A stretch of DNA of 64,000 nt from Amphibiibacter pelophylacis (GCF_037688875.1 NZ_JAWDIE010000004.1:62001-126000), one strand, 5' to 3'; positions 1 through 9,094 are shown, numbered from the stretch's first letter. Translations and numbers: made by a program. Notes: generated by a model from the letters alone, not told the origin.

Positions 1-96
1 CGCGAGCGCATCGGCGCGCTGGACCTGCCCGCCGATCTGCCGCCCGGCCAGTGGCGCTGGCTGGAAAGCGCTGCACCGCTGCTGCCCGCCGCCTGA
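1..96 (+). CDS. C-terminal end of an unidentified protein (partial)
   Basis: An open frame runs from the first base of the window to a TGA at 94-96 and encodes the last 31 residues of a protein. The visible tail, with QWRWLESAAPLLPAA at its very end, does not identify a family to me. It lies 49 bp upstream of ribF on the same strand. The start and most of the gene lie outside the window. Confidence 0.5.
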   Translation, partial: RERIGALDLPADLPPGQWRWLESAAPLLPAA

Positions 97-145
97 CCGT
101 CACCGGCTTCCTTCGCCCCCATTCCCGCAGACTGCCGCCCTGGCC

Positions 146-1150
146 ATGAAGATTCTCCGCACCTTTCCCGCCGTGACGAACGGCCCGACGGCCGCGCCCT
201 GCGCCCTGGCCATCGGCAATTTTGACGGCGTCCACCGCGGCCACCAGGCGCTGCTGCAAGAGCTTGTACAGACGGCGCAGGCCAAAGGCCTGGTCCCGGC
301 CGTGCTGACTTTCGAGCCCCACCCGCGCGATTTTTTCGCCAGCCAGAAAAGCAGCTCACCCGAAGCCGAGCGCACGCCGCGCATCCAGCCCCTGCGCGAC
401 AAGCTGCTGGCGCTGGCCGCCTGCGGCGTTCAGGCCACCTTCGTGCTGCGTTTTGATCCTGCCATGGCGTCTCAGCCAGCCGAGCGCTTCGTGCGCCAGG
501 TGCTGGCCGGGGCGCTGCAGGTGCGCCACCTGGTGCTGGGGGATGATTTCCGCTTCGGCGCCGGGCGGGCGGGCGACGTGGCCCTGCTGCGCCGCCTGGG
601 GGCCGAGCTGGACTTTGCTGTGCAAACCCTGGCCGATGTCGACGATGGCGGCCGCCGCATCTCCAGCACCGCGCTGCGCACTGCGCTGCTGGCGGGCGAC
701 ATGGCGCAGGCGCAAACGCTGCTGGGTCAGCCTTACGCGCTGGATGGGCGCGTGCGCCACGGCCAGAAACTGGGCCGCACCCTGGGCTTTCCCACGCTGA
801 ACCAGCGCCTGGCGTTGCGCCCCCCGGGCACGCCCACGGCGGCGCGCGGCATTTTTGTCAGCCGCGTCCACCAGCTGGTACCGGGCCAGCCGCAGCGCGT
901 TCTGGCGGGGGTATCGAGCCTGGGCACCCGCCCGACGCTGGGCGAAGGCCTGGAGCCCTGGCTGGAAACGCACGTGCTGGACTGGCCTCGCGAACTGGGG
1001 CCTGAGGGCGGTTACGGCCGCCACATCCGGGTCGAGCTGCTGGCGCATCTGCACTTCGAGCGCCGCTACGCAGGCCTGGCCGAACTGCAGGCGGGCATTG
1101 CCGCTGACCTTGAAGACGCGCGCCGCTGGCACGCGGAACATCCCGTCTGA
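146..1150 (+). CDS. ribF: Bifunctional riboflavin kinase / FAD synthetase
   Basis: A 334-residue cytoplasmic enzyme that phosphorylates riboflavin to FMN and adenylylates FMN to FAD. The N-terminal nucleotidyltransferase half shows GNFDGVHRGH at about residues 24-33, including the HxGH adenylyl-transfer motif. ISSTALR lies near residue 173. The C-terminal flavokinase half starts around residue 197 with GRVRHGQKLGRTLGFPT. Length is normal for the family. It is convergent with dnaB, with only 15 bp between the stop codons and no clear terminator. Confidence 0.96.
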   Translation: MKILRTFPAVTNGPTAAPCALAIGNFDGVHRGHQALLQELVQTAQAKGLVPAVLTFEPHPRDFFASQKSSSPEAERTPRIQPLRDKLLALAACGVQATFVLRFDPAMASQPAERFVRQVLAGALQVRHLVLGDDFRFGAGRAGDVALLRRLGAELDFAVQTLADVDDGGRRISSTALRTALLAGDMAQAQTLLGQPYALDGRVRHGQKLGRTLGFPTLNQRLALRPPGTPTAARGIFVSRVHQLVPGQPQRVLAGVSSLGTRPTLGEGLEPWLETHVLDWPRELGPEGGYGRHIRVELLAHLHFERRYAGLAELQAGIAADLEDARRWHAEHPV

Positions 1151-1165
1151 CGGCGCCGGGCGGCG

Positions 1166-2632
1166 TCAGCTGTATTCGGCGGCCAGGTTCTCGAAGCGCG
1201 TGTTGCGCGCGACAAAGCCCAGCTTGACGGCGCCCACGGGGCCGTTACGGTGCTTGGCGATGATGATTTCCGCCACGCCCGGCTCCTTGCTGTTCTCTTT
1301 GTTGTAGTACTCGTCGCGGTAGATGAACATGATCAGGTCGGCATCCTGCTCGATGGCGCCCGATTCGCGCAGATCGCTCATCATGGGGCGCTTGTCGGTG
1401 CGCGACTCCACCCCCCGGTTGAGCTGCGACAGCGCCAGCACCGGGCACTGCAGCTCTTTGGCCAGGCCCTTGAGCCCGCGCGAGATCTCGCTGATTTCGT
1501 TGACGCGGTTCTCGTCGCCACCCCGCCCGGAGCCTGTCATCAGCTGCATGTAATCGACCACGATCAGCCCGACGCGGCCGCACAGGCGGGCGTGGCGGCG
1601 GGCGCGGGCACGCAGCTCGGACGAGGACAGGCCTGGCGTCTCATCGACCACCAGCGAGGCGCCCGCCAGGCGGTCCACGCACTCGGTCAGGCGGCCCCAT
1701 TCGTCGTCGGACAGCGCACCCGTGCGCAGGTGGCCCTGGTCGATGCGGCCCAGAGAACCGACCAGACGGTTGACGATCTGGTCCGCGCCCATTTCCATCG
1801 AGAAAATGATGACCGGCAGGCTTTCTTCCACCGCGACGTGCTGCGCGATGTTGAGCGCAAACGCCGTCTTGCCCATGGACGGGCGCGCCGCCAGCACGAT
1901 CAGGTCGCCCGGCTGCAGGCCCGAAGTCATGCGGTCCATGTCGTAAAAGCCGGTGCGCACGCCGGTGACGTCCTGCGCGCCGTTCTCGGCCAGTTCGACC
2001 ACGCGGTCGGCCAGGTTCTTGACCAGCACGTCGATGGACTGAAAGCCCTGGCGCGTGCGGGCGCCCTCTTCGCCGATCTGGAAAATCTGGCTCTGCGCCT
2101 GGTCCAGGATGTCGGAAACCGCCAGGCCGCGCGGGTTGAAGGCCTGGCCGATGATGCCGTCGCTGACGCCGATCAGGCGGCGCAGCACCGAGCGGTCGCG
2201 CACGATGTCGGCGTAGCGCGTGATGTTGCCCGCGCTGGGCACGCTCTGCGCCAGCGCATTGAGGTAGACCATGCCGCCGCTGGCTTCGTCGGCGCCATGC
2301 AGTTTGAGCTGCTCGTCCACCGTGATGACGTCGGCCGGGCGCGAGGCAGCGACCAGCTGGCCGATGGCCGTAAAAATCAGCTTGTGCTCGTGGCGGTAGA
2401 AATCGTCAGCGGTGATCTGGTCGGCAATGCGGTCCCAGGCGCCGTTGTCCAGCAGCAGTCCGCCCAGCACGCTCTGTTCAGCCTCGATCGAGTGCGGCGG
2501 AACGCGCAGCTGGCCGACATCGGCTTCGGTGGCGGCCAGCGCCTCAAAGAGATCCGCGCTGTCGTCGGGCGGCGGGCCTGCGTCCGGATCAGGCGACATA
2601 TCGGGCGGCAGGTCGGTATCGTCGCTCATCAA
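1166..2632 (-). CDS. dnaB: Replicative DNA helicase DnaB
   Basis: A 488-residue hexameric helicase that unwinds DNA at the replication fork. The N-terminal DnaG-interaction domain contains HSIEAEQSVLGGLLLDN around residue 47. The RecA-like core has a Walker A region, AARPSMGKTAFALN, near residues 245-258, and the conserved stretch VDYMQLM. Two consecutive ATG codons begin the gene and either could be used. It lies just downstream of a tRNA-Leu on the same strand and is not next to rplI or rpsR here. No intein is visible. Confidence 0.96.
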   Translation of the reverse strand: MMSDDTDLPPDMSPDPDAGPPPDDSADLFEALAATEADVGQLRVPPHSIEAEQSVLGGLLLDNGAWDRIADQITADDFYRHEHKLIFTAIGQLVAASRPADVITVDEQLKLHGADEASGGMVYLNALAQSVPSAGNITRYADIVRDRSVLRRLIGVSDGIIGQAFNPRGLAVSDILDQAQSQIFQIGEEGARTRQGFQSIDVLVKNLADRVVELAENGAQDVTGVRTGFYDMDRMTSGLQPGDLIVLAARPSMGKTAFALNIAQHVAVEESLPVIIFSMEMGADQIVNRLVGSLGRIDQGHLRTGALSDDEWGRLTECVDRLAGASLVVDETPGLSSSELRARARRHARLCGRVGLIVVDYMQLMTGSGRGGDENRVNEISEISRGLKGLAKELQCPVLALSQLNRGVESRTDKRPMMSDLRESGAIEQDADLIMFIYRDEYYNKENSKEPGVAEIIIAKHRNGPVGAVKLGFVARNTRFENLAAEYS

Positions 2633-2657
2633 CGCGCTACAGGGCTGGTGGGGGTGA

Positions 2658-2744
2658 TGGTGCCGAAGGCCGGACTCGAACCGGCACGCCTGTGAAGGCG
2701 GGGGATTTTGAATCCCCTGCGTCTACCGATTTCGCCACTCCGGC
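2658..2744 (-). tRNA. tRNA-Leu (anticodon CAA)
   Basis: The minus strand folds into a complete 87-nt tRNA with encoded CCA. The acceptor stem pairs GCCGGAG with CTTCGGC. The anticodon arm is GGGGA-TTCAAAA-TCCCC, giving anticodon CAA, which reads UUG leucine codons. The T arm holds GGTTCGAGTCC, and the long variable arm is typical of a class II tRNA. It sits 25 bp upstream of dnaB. Confidence 0.95.
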
Positions 2745-2896
2745 AGGAATGCATGGGCGGAGGCAGACACCGCCCGAAGAGGCACGCATTATGACAGAAA
2801 TCCGCCCCACACCAGCCGGCGCAGGGCGCACAGCCCAAAGGCGGAAATGCCCCGCGCTTCGCCCTTAATTCAGCGCAAGACCGGACGCCTCCGCCC

Positions 2897-2923
2897 TTGG
2901 GTTTGGCCGCACGCTGCCGATAC
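2897..2923 (+). promoter_or_regulatory. Candidate sigma-28 (FliA) promoter for cheW
   Basis: TTGGGTTT, 11 bases, then GCCGATAC matches the flagellar class III consensus TAAAGTTT-N11-GCCGATAA with exact spacing. The -10 element matches 7 of 8 positions and the -35 element 5 of 8. It lies 56 bp before the cheW start. The sigma factor itself, fliA, is encoded at 42.7 kb. Confidence 0.6.
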
Positions 2924-2979
2924 ACACCCAGAAGCCTTCGGGCCGCTCTTTGCTCACCCCCCCTTCTGGCGAGACCTTC

Positions 2980-3516
2980 ATGAATACAGACACGACCGTT
3001 GTTTCCAGCAAACCGGCTCCCGCCTCGGGCGTCATGGCCCCGGCGCAGGAGTACCTGAGCTTCCGCGTCGGCTCGGAAGAGTACGCCATCGACATCCTGA
3101 AGGTCCAGGAGATCCGCTCTTACGAGCCGCCCACGCGCATCGCTGGCGCGCCCGGCTACGTCAAAGGCGTGGTCAACCTGCGCGGCGTCATCGTACCCAT
3201 CGCCGACCTGCGCCTGCGCCTGTATCTGGACGACATCCGCTACGACGATTTCACCGTGGTCATCGTGCTGAACCTGACGCACAGCGTGGTTGGGCTGGTG
3301 GTCGATTCGGTCAGCGACGTGGTGCGCCTGCGCGCCGAGGACATCCGCCCCGCGCCCGATTTCAGCGGCAACCTGGACGCCAGCTACATCCAGGGCCTGG
3401 CGACGCTCAGCAGCGTGGACAGCAGTGGCGCCGAAGCGCAGCGCATGCTGATCCTGACCGACATCGAACAGCTCATGGCCGACATGCAGCTCAACCAGAG
3501 CCAGCAGCTGCACTGA
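2980..3516 (+). CDS. cheW: Chemotaxis coupling protein CheW
   Basis: A 178-residue adaptor that links chemoreceptors to the CheA kinase. The CheW fold is recognisable from EYLSFRVGSEEYAIDILKV near the start and GVVNLRGVIVPIADLRLR in the middle. The ATG at 2980 is preferred over an in-frame TTG at 2950 because the family begins close to the SFRVG strand. The next gene, a chemoreceptor, begins 66 bp downstream on the same strand, so the two are probably cotranscribed from the sigma-28-like promoter. Confidence 0.93.
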   Translation: MNTDTTVVSSKPAPASGVMAPAQEYLSFRVGSEEYAIDILKVQEIRSYEPPTRIAGAPGYVKGVVNLRGVIVPIADLRLRLYLDDIRYDDFTVVIVLNLTHSVVGLVVDSVSDVVRLRAEDIRPAPDFSGNLDASYIQGLATLSSVDSSGAEAQRMLILTDIEQLMADMQLNQSQQLH

Positions 3517-3582
3517 GCGCTGTGCGGCGTCCCTTCCCTGCCCTCTCTTTTCACCACACACACTGATCTGCTGGAGCCCTTC

Positions 3583-5601
3583 ATGAATCTGAGCAAGCTC
3601 ACCGTCCGGGGCCAGCTGACGCTGGGCTTTGGCATTCTGGCCACCGGTCTGGCCGTCATGGCCGGACTGGGCAGCTATGAAGTCCACGAGGCCAACGCCC
3701 GCTACCAGAACCACATCAGCCAGGTCTCCAAGATCGAGCTGGCGGCCAACGACATGATCGACGCGGTCAACGCGCGGGCGATCGCCATCCGCGACATGGC
3801 CATCCAGCACGATGACGCGGCGTCGGTCACCCGGCTGAGCGAACGCGTCAAGGAGCAGGACGCCAAAATCGACCGCTCGCTGGCCAGCCTCAAAGACCGG
3901 CTCAGCCAGGTCGACAACGTCCAGCCCGCGCTGCTGGCAGAAGCGAAAAAAGTGGAGGCCACCGAGGCCATCTACCGGCCGGTGGCCCAGTCCATCGTGG
4001 CCAACCTGCTGGCGGGCGAACATGAGCTGGCGGGTCAGCGCATCAAGACCGAATGCAGCCCGGCGCTGGCCAAACTGGTCGGCGAGCTGGGCACTTTCCT
4101 GGGTGAATCGGGCCAGGTCGCGGTCAAAACGGCCAAAGCCGGTCAGGACGAGTACGAAACCGCACTGACGCTGATGCTGGCGCTGGCGGGTCTGTCCATC
4201 GTGCTGGGGGTCGTCGCCGCCACGCTGATCACACGCAGCCTGGGCCGCGCCCTGGGCGCCGAACCCAACCGCCTGAGCGAGCTGGTGCAGAACGTCGCTT
4301 CGGGCGATCTGCGCGCCATTGACGGGGCGCAGTCCGCGCCTGCGGGCAGCGTGCTGGCCTCCATGGGCGCCATGCAGCAGTCGCTGGTCAGCCTGATCGG
4401 CCAGGTGCGCCATTCGGCGGACAGCATCGTGGTCGCGTCGGCGGAAATCGCCAGCGGCAACCAGGACCTGTCGCAGCGCACCGAAAACACCGCCAGCTCG
4501 CTGCAGCACACCGCCGCCAGCATGCACCAGATGACCAGCACCGTGGCCCAGAACGCCGACAGCGCGCAGCAGGCCAGCCAGCTGGCCAACTCGGCAGCGG
4601 AAGTCGCGGCGCGCGGCGGGCAGGTGGTGGACCGCGTGGTGCAGACCATGCAGGACATCAGCGCCTCCAGCCAGAAGATCAACGACATCATCGGCGTGAT
4701 CGACGGCATCGCCTTCCAGACCAACATCCTGGCGCTGAACGCGGCCGTGGAAGCCGCCCGTGCGGGCGAACAGGGCCGTGGCTTTGCCGTGGTGGCGGGC
4801 GAAGTGCGCAACCTGGCGCAGCGCAGCGCAGGCGCCGCCAAGGAGATCAAGGGTCTGATCTCCAGTTCGGTGGAAACCGTGGCCGGAGGCAGCCGCCTGG
4901 TGGGCGAGGCCGGTGAGACCATGCGCGACATCGTCAACCAGGTGCGCCGCGTGACCGACCTGATCGCCGAAATCAACGCCGCCACCTCGGAGCAGACCAG
5001 CGGCATCAACCAGGTCAGCAACGCCATCACGCAGCTGGATCAGGGCACGCAGCAGAACGCCGCGCTGGTGGAAGAAATTGCCGCCGCCGCCGAGAGCCTG
5101 CGCCAGCAGTCGCAGACCATGCTGGGTGCGGTGTCGGTGTTCCGGCTCAGCCACGGGGATCAGGCCGGCGCCGCGATCCAGCAGGCGCGTGTCAGCAGCA
5201 GCCCGACCCCCGCGCCCGCAGCGCACCGCCCGGCGCCCGCCTCCAGAGCGGCAAAGCATTCGGTGGCCGTCTGCACCCCCGGCACACTGACCATGCCAGC
5301 CGCGCGCGTCGCCGTCACCACGGCCGGGTTGAAGTTGGGTGACAGCACCAGCTGCCCGCCTGCCGCCGCCACGTCGGCCACCGAGGCCACGTCCAGCACC
5401 GTGCCCGCACCCACCACCAGGCGCTCGCCCATGCGCTGGGCCAGTCGGGCGATGCTGTCCAGCGGCTGGGGCGAGTTCAGCGGCACTTCCAGCACGCGCC
5501 ACCCGGCCTCAAACAGAACCTCGGCGACGCCATCAACCTCCTGCGGCGTGATGCCGCGCAGGATGGCGACCAGCGGCAGTTCGGCCAGCGCCGCCTCGTA
5601 A
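3583..5601 (+). CDS. Methyl-accepting chemotaxis protein with altered C-terminus
   Basis: A 672-residue inner-membrane chemoreceptor. TM1 lies at about residues 12-32, followed by a four-helix-type periplasmic sensor region. TM2 is near residues 188-212, then a HAMP-like linker. The signalling hairpin tip contains IDGIAFQTNILALNAAVEAA and GRGFAVVAGEVRNLAQRSA. Recognisable receptor sequence stops around residue 550 (about base 5232). The last 120 or so residues are low-complexity sequence translated antisense to the dgoA gene. The usual end of such receptors, often an acidic-aromatic pentapeptide that tethers CheR, is absent. The gene appears 3'-truncated by a deletion. Confidence 0.9.
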   Translation: MNLSKLTVRGQLTLGFGILATGLAVMAGLGSYEVHEANARYQNHISQVSKIELAANDMIDAVNARAIAIRDMAIQHDDAASVTRLSERVKEQDAKIDRSLASLKDRLSQVDNVQPALLAEAKKVEATEAIYRPVAQSIVANLLAGEHELAGQRIKTECSPALAKLVGELGTFLGESGQVAVKTAKAGQDEYETALTLMLALAGLSIVLGVVAATLITRSLGRALGAEPNRLSELVQNVASGDLRAIDGAQSAPAGSVLASMGAMQQSLVSLIGQVRHSADSIVVASAEIASGNQDLSQRTENTASSLQHTAASMHQMTSTVAQNADSAQQASQLANSAAEVAARGGQVVDRVVQTMQDISASSQKINDIIGVIDGIAFQTNILALNAAVEAARAGEQGRGFAVVAGEVRNLAQRSAGAAKEIKGLISSSVETVAGGSRLVGEAGETMRDIVNQVRRVTDLIAEINAATSEQTSGINQVSNAITQLDQGTQQNAALVEEIAAAAESLRQQSQTMLGAVSVFRLSHGDQAGAAIQQARVSSSPTPAPAAHRPAPASRAAKHSVAVCTPGTLTMPAARVAVTTAGLKLGDSTSCPPAAATSATEATSSTVPAPTTRRSPMRWASRAMLSSGWGEFSGTSSTRHPASNRTSATPSTSCGVMPRRMATSGSSASAAS

Positions 5602-5624
5602 CGCGCCAGGGTGTCGGCGCTCAT
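5160..5624 (-). pseudogene. dgoA: 2-dehydro-3-deoxy-6-phosphogalactonate aldolase, 3'-truncated
   Basis: The reading frame gives 154 residues, whereas family members have about 205. The first 131 residues are good DgoA sequence: LVAILRGITPQE near residue 18, VGAGTVLD near 71, LSPNFNP near 94 and TATECFAALEAGA at 119-131. Homology then stops abruptly at about base 5232, a few residues before the expected Schiff-base lysine of the KLFP/KIFP segment. The remaining 23 codons are antisense to the chemoreceptor gene. The start overlaps the dgoK stop in an ATGA. Without the lysine strand and the last barrel strands, activity is very unlikely. Confidence 0.85.
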
Positions 5625-6619
5625 GAGGCTCTCCCGTTGAAGGCGGAGGTCAACCCGGCCGCAGCCGCCAGCTGCGCCAGCCCCCGCGCCACGGCGGTAC
5701 TGCCATCGACCAGCGTGGCCTCCCGGCCCAGGTGCTTCAGCACGCGCTGGTACGGCGTCGCCAGCGCCGGTCCGCAGACCAGCACCAGCCGCGCCTGCGG
5801 CGGCAGACCATGCCGCGCCAGCGCCGCCGAGCATTCGTAGGCCAGCAGCAGGCCGGACAGGAAAGCGTGCAGGCGCTCGGGAGCCATCTCGCCCAGAACG
5901 CCCCGGGCGCGAACGCCAAAAAGCTGGTGCAGCCAGTCGGGCCGCGCCAGCGCGGTCGCGACGCCCTGGTCAAACGCGGCCTCGTCCCAGCCGCTGCCCG
6001 ACATGGCCTGGCCCAGCAGGCTGTGCTGCGTGGCCAGCTCGAACAGCTCGCCTGTCCACCAGGTCGAAAAGCCCTGGATGCGGCCCTGCCCGTCCACCGG
6101 CGCCCACTTGCTGTGCGTGCCCGGCAGGATGACGCAGTCCGCCTGCAGACACAGCGCCAGCGCGCCCAGGATCTGGGTTTCCTCGCCGCGCAGGATGTCG
6201 CTGAAATCGGGCAGCGCGCCGGGGGCAGCCACGGGCGCCGGGTGGCGCAGGCCGGGCACCACGGCCATCATCGTCGGCAAGGACGATTCCGGCGGCCGGG
6301 GCAGGCCAGACATGACTTCAGCGAGCGTATCAGCCGTCACCACCAGATCGGCGGCCACATCCACATAAGGTGCGTGACACCAGCCCGCCGCGCTGCCCAC
6401 CATGCCGCACAGCAGCACAGGCAGGTGGGCGTGACCGGGAAGCCAGTCCCCCAGCAGCGTCTGCAGGGCCTGCGCCCAGGCGGCAGCGCCCTGCCCGGCC
6501 AGCGCTTTGGCACCGGGCCCCCCGGTGCGTTGCTGCAGACATTCGCCGTCCGGGGCGATCAGCAGGGCGCGGCTGTGGGTTGAACCCCAGTCCACGCCAA
6601 TCAGGCCGGGGAAATTCAT
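5621..6619 (-). CDS. dgoK: 2-dehydro-3-deoxygalactonokinase
   Basis: A 332-residue ATP-dependent sugar-acid kinase that phosphorylates 2-keto-3-deoxygalactonate at C6 in the De Ley-Doudoroff pathway. The N-terminal motif GVDWGSTHSRA is the phosphate-binding loop of the family, and LPGTHSKWAPVD and GFSTWWTGELF are typical DgoK blocks. It overlaps the preceding D-aminoacylase stop by ATGA and the following dgoA start likewise, so it is the penultimate gene of a long operon. Closely related sugar-acid substrates cannot be excluded. Confidence 0.92.
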   Translation of the reverse strand: MNFPGLIGVDWGSTHSRALLIAPDGECLQQRTGGPGAKALAGQGAAAWAQALQTLLGDWLPGHAHLPVLLCGMVGSAAGWCHAPYVDVAADLVVTADTLAEVMSGLPRPPESSLPTMMAVVPGLRHPAPVAAPGALPDFSDILRGEETQILGALALCLQADCVILPGTHSKWAPVDGQGRIQGFSTWWTGELFELATQHSLLGQAMSGSGWDEAAFDQGVATALARPDWLHQLFGVRARGVLGEMAPERLHAFLSGLLLAYECSAALARHGLPPQARLVLVCGPALATPYQRVLKHLGREATLVDGSTAVARGLAQLAAAAGLTSAFNGRAS

Positions 6620-8121
6620 GCGGCCTCCTGCACGGGCGTGGCACAGTCGCCAAAGCGCTCGCGCTGTCGGCGCAGCCAGCGACCGGCGCGCGCGCCCGTG
6701 GCCTGGCCGTCGTGCACCGCCTGAACGCCCGCCACCCAGACGTGGGCGATGCCCTCGGAAGGCAGGCAGGGCTGCTCGAAGGTGGCGCGGTCGCGCACCG
6801 TGTCCGGATCAAAAGCGACCAGATCGGCAGCGAGCCCCGGGCGGATGCGTCCGCGCCCCGACAGGCCAAAGGTGTCGGCGGGCAGGCTCGTCATACGGCG
6901 CACGGCTTCGGCGAGGTGGAACAGGCCCTCGTCGCGGCTGTAGTGGCCCAGCACGCGGGTGAAAGTGCCCCACAGGCGCGGGTGCGGGTGCTGGTCGTGC
7001 GGCAGGCCGTCGGACCCGATCATGGTGTGCGGGAAGGACAGCACGCGGCGCACGTCGTCCTCGCGCATCTGGAAGTAGACCGCGCCTGCGGGCATCAGGC
7101 GCCGCGCCGCTTCTTTCTGGTCCACGCCCCACAGCACGGCGATATCCGCCAGATCGCGTCCGGCCATCTCCGGGTGCGCGGTGGACCAGGAGATCATGAT
7201 GCGGATGACGCCATCCACATAATCGGGGTCCAGGACGGTCGATCCGGCCGGATAGGGATAAGCGTCCAGGCGGACGGGGTGACGGCGCTGGCGCTCGGCG
7301 ACCAGCGCCAGCGTTTCGACCGTGCGGCCCCAGTTGGCGGGACCGGCGCATTTGTGGTGCGACAGCAGCACCGGCACCAGGGCGGCTTCGCCCGCGTCGC
7401 AGGCCTCGTTCAGGGCGTCCAGAACGCCCGCGTATTCGTCGCGGATGTGCGAGGTGTAAAGGCCGCCGTGCTGCGCCACATCGCGCAGCAGCGGAACCAG
7501 CTCGTCGTGGCCCGCCGCACGTGCCGGGGCGTAAAACACACCGCTGCTCAGGCCCAGCGCCCCGGCCTGCAGCGATTCGCGCAGCACGGCACGCATGGCG
7601 TCCAGCTCGTCGGGTGTCGCAGCGCGGGCGGTATCGGCCATGCAGCGCAGGCGCAGCGTGGCGTGGCCAACCAGGCTGGCCACATTCAGCGCGGGCTGCG
7701 CGGCATCCACCGCGCGGGCGTAATCGGCAAAGCGGTCATAGACAAAATCGGCCGAGGCGCCCAGCAGCGTCAGCGGCGCGGGCGGCTGGGGCGGATCCAG
7801 CGGGGCCTGCCAGGGCGCCAGGCTCAGGCCGCAGTTGCCGGTGATGACGGTGGTGACGCCCTGGCTGAGCTTGGGCCACATCTGCGGCTGGATCAGCGCC
7901 AGGCGGTCGTCGTGCGTGTGGGTGTCGATGAAACCGGGCGCCAGCGCCAGGCCGTCCAGATCGGTTTCGGCCTGCCCGGCTGTCTGAGGAAGGCTGCCGC
8001 AGGGCGCAATCTGACGGATCAGGCCATCGGCCAGCAGCACATCGGCGCTGTAGGGCGCGCTGCCGCTGCCGTCGAACACGCGGGCGTTGCGCAGCACCGT
8101 GCGGGGAGAAATATCGCTCAT
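6616..8121 (-). CDS. N-acyl-D-amino-acid deacylase (D-aminoacylase family amidohydrolase)
   Basis: A 501-residue metal-dependent amidohydrolase that removes an acyl group from an N-acylated amino acid or amino-sugar acid. Visible metal ligands are the HTHDD motif near residue 67, the bridging cysteine in TGNCGLS, His in TSHIRDE, His in LLSHHKCAG and Asp in GSDGLPHD. The ATG at 8121 overlaps the RpiR stop in an ATGA. Context (PLP deaminase, DgoK) suggests its natural substrate may be an N-acyl hexosaminate rather than a simple N-acyl-D-amino acid. That specificity is inference. Confidence 0.88.
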   Translation of the reverse strand: MSDISPRTVLRNARVFDGSGSAPYSADVLLADGLIRQIAPCGSLPQTAGQAETDLDGLALAPGFIDTHTHDDRLALIQPQMWPKLSQGVTTVITGNCGLSLAPWQAPLDPPQPPAPLTLLGASADFVYDRFADYARAVDAAQPALNVASLVGHATLRLRCMADTARAATPDELDAMRAVLRESLQAGALGLSSGVFYAPARAAGHDELVPLLRDVAQHGGLYTSHIRDEYAGVLDALNEACDAGEAALVPVLLSHHKCAGPANWGRTVETLALVAERQRRHPVRLDAYPYPAGSTVLDPDYVDGVIRIMISWSTAHPEMAGRDLADIAVLWGVDQKEAARRLMPAGAVYFQMREDDVRRVLSFPHTMIGSDGLPHDQHPHPRLWGTFTRVLGHYSRDEGLFHLAEAVRRMTSLPADTFGLSGRGRIRPGLAADLVAFDPDTVRDRATFEQPCLPSEGIAHVWVAGVQAVHDGQATGARAGRWLRRQRERFGDCATPVQEAA

Positions 8122-9092
8122 GATTGGGGCGCACGCTGGCGCAGGCTGTCGCTGTAGTGGCGGAATTCGGTGTCGACCAGGTGGTGCAGGCGCGCTTTGG
8201 CCTGGCGCATGGTGTCGAGCTGGCTGCGGTCGATGCGCAGCGCCACGCCGGTGATCAGGGCGTCCAGCACGCACATGTGCACCAGGCGCGAAACGCCCGG
8301 CGTGTGGCTGTCTATGGTGCTGGACAGGCCCAGCAGCAGCGCAATATCGGCGCGGCTGGCCAGCGGCGCGTGGTGGTTGGTCAGCACCAGGGTGGTGGCG
8401 CCGCGTTCGCGGGCAATGTCCAGGCACTGCGCGATCTCGACGCTGGCGCCGCTGTTGGAGATGGCAAACAGCGCATCGCCCGGCTGCAGCAGCCCGCAGT
8501 ACAGACGCTGCTGGTGGGTGTCGCCAAAAGCGTGCGCCGATTTGCCCAAGCGCAGAAACTGCAGCTGCGCGTTGGCCGCCACCGTGGCCGATCCGGTGCC
8601 CACGCCGATGAAGAAGATGCGGTGGGCGGCAGTGAGCGCATCGAGCGCCGCCTCGACCTGCGCGGTATCGAGCTGGCGCATGTGGTTCAGGCCCTCGATG
8701 GCGGCGCTGCTGACCTTGTCCAGCAGCTGCGAGGTGCTGTCGTCGCGCGTCAGGCTGGCGCTGGTGTAGTTCAGGCCGCCCGCCACGCTCTGCGCCAGGC
8801 GCATCTTGAAGCGGCGCAGACCCTCGCAGCCCACGGCGCGGCAAAAGCGCGTCACGGTCGGCTCCGAGACCCCGGCGCGCGCGGCCAGGTCGGTGATGCT
8901 GGCGTGGATGGCGTGATCGACATCGGCCAGCACCACCTCGGCCACGCGGCGCTCGGCCGGGCGCAGGCCGTCCAGCGCGGCGCGGATCTCGGGGATCAGG
9001 TGGCCCGGCGAGGTGCGCAGCCAGCCTTCGGCGGCGGAGGCTTCTCCGGCCGCCGCAGCGTCGGCCGTGTCAGGAGCGGATCGTTCGTTCAT
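8118..9092 (-). CDS. RpiR/MurR-family transcriptional regulator
   Basis: A 324-residue regulator with an N-terminal RpiR helix-turn-helix (DLAARAGVSEPTVTRFCRAVGCEGL) and a C-terminal SIS sugar-phosphate-binding domain (FIGVGTGSATVAAN, AISNSGASVEIAQ). Such proteins sense sugar phosphates or related catabolites. The ATG at 9092 is chosen over an upstream extension because the upstream residues are unlike the family. It sits inside the operon it probably controls, 2 bp after the deaminase stop. A 12-bp palindrome in the divergent promoter region is a candidate operator. Confidence 0.9.
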   Translation of the reverse strand: MNERSAPDTADAAAAGEASAAEGWLRTSPGHLIPEIRAALDGLRPAERRVAEVVLADVDHAIHASITDLAARAGVSEPTVTRFCRAVGCEGLRRFKMRLAQSVAGGLNYTSASLTRDDSTSQLLDKVSSAAIEGLNHMRQLDTAQVEAALDALTAAHRIFFIGVGTGSATVAANAQLQFLRLGKSAHAFGDTHQQRLYCGLLQPGDALFAISNSGASVEIAQCLDIARERGATTLVLTNHHAPLASRADIALLLGLSSTIDSHTPGVSRLVHMCVLDALITGVALRIDRSQLDTMRQAKARLHHLVDTEFRHYSDSLRQRAPQS

Positions 9093-9094
9093 GG

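Noticed and set aside
2629..5502. A 957-codon minus-strand frame across cheW and the chemoreceptor gene
   Set aside because: Shadow of the real plus-strand genes. The translated sequence is low in family resemblance and crosses the tRNA gene.
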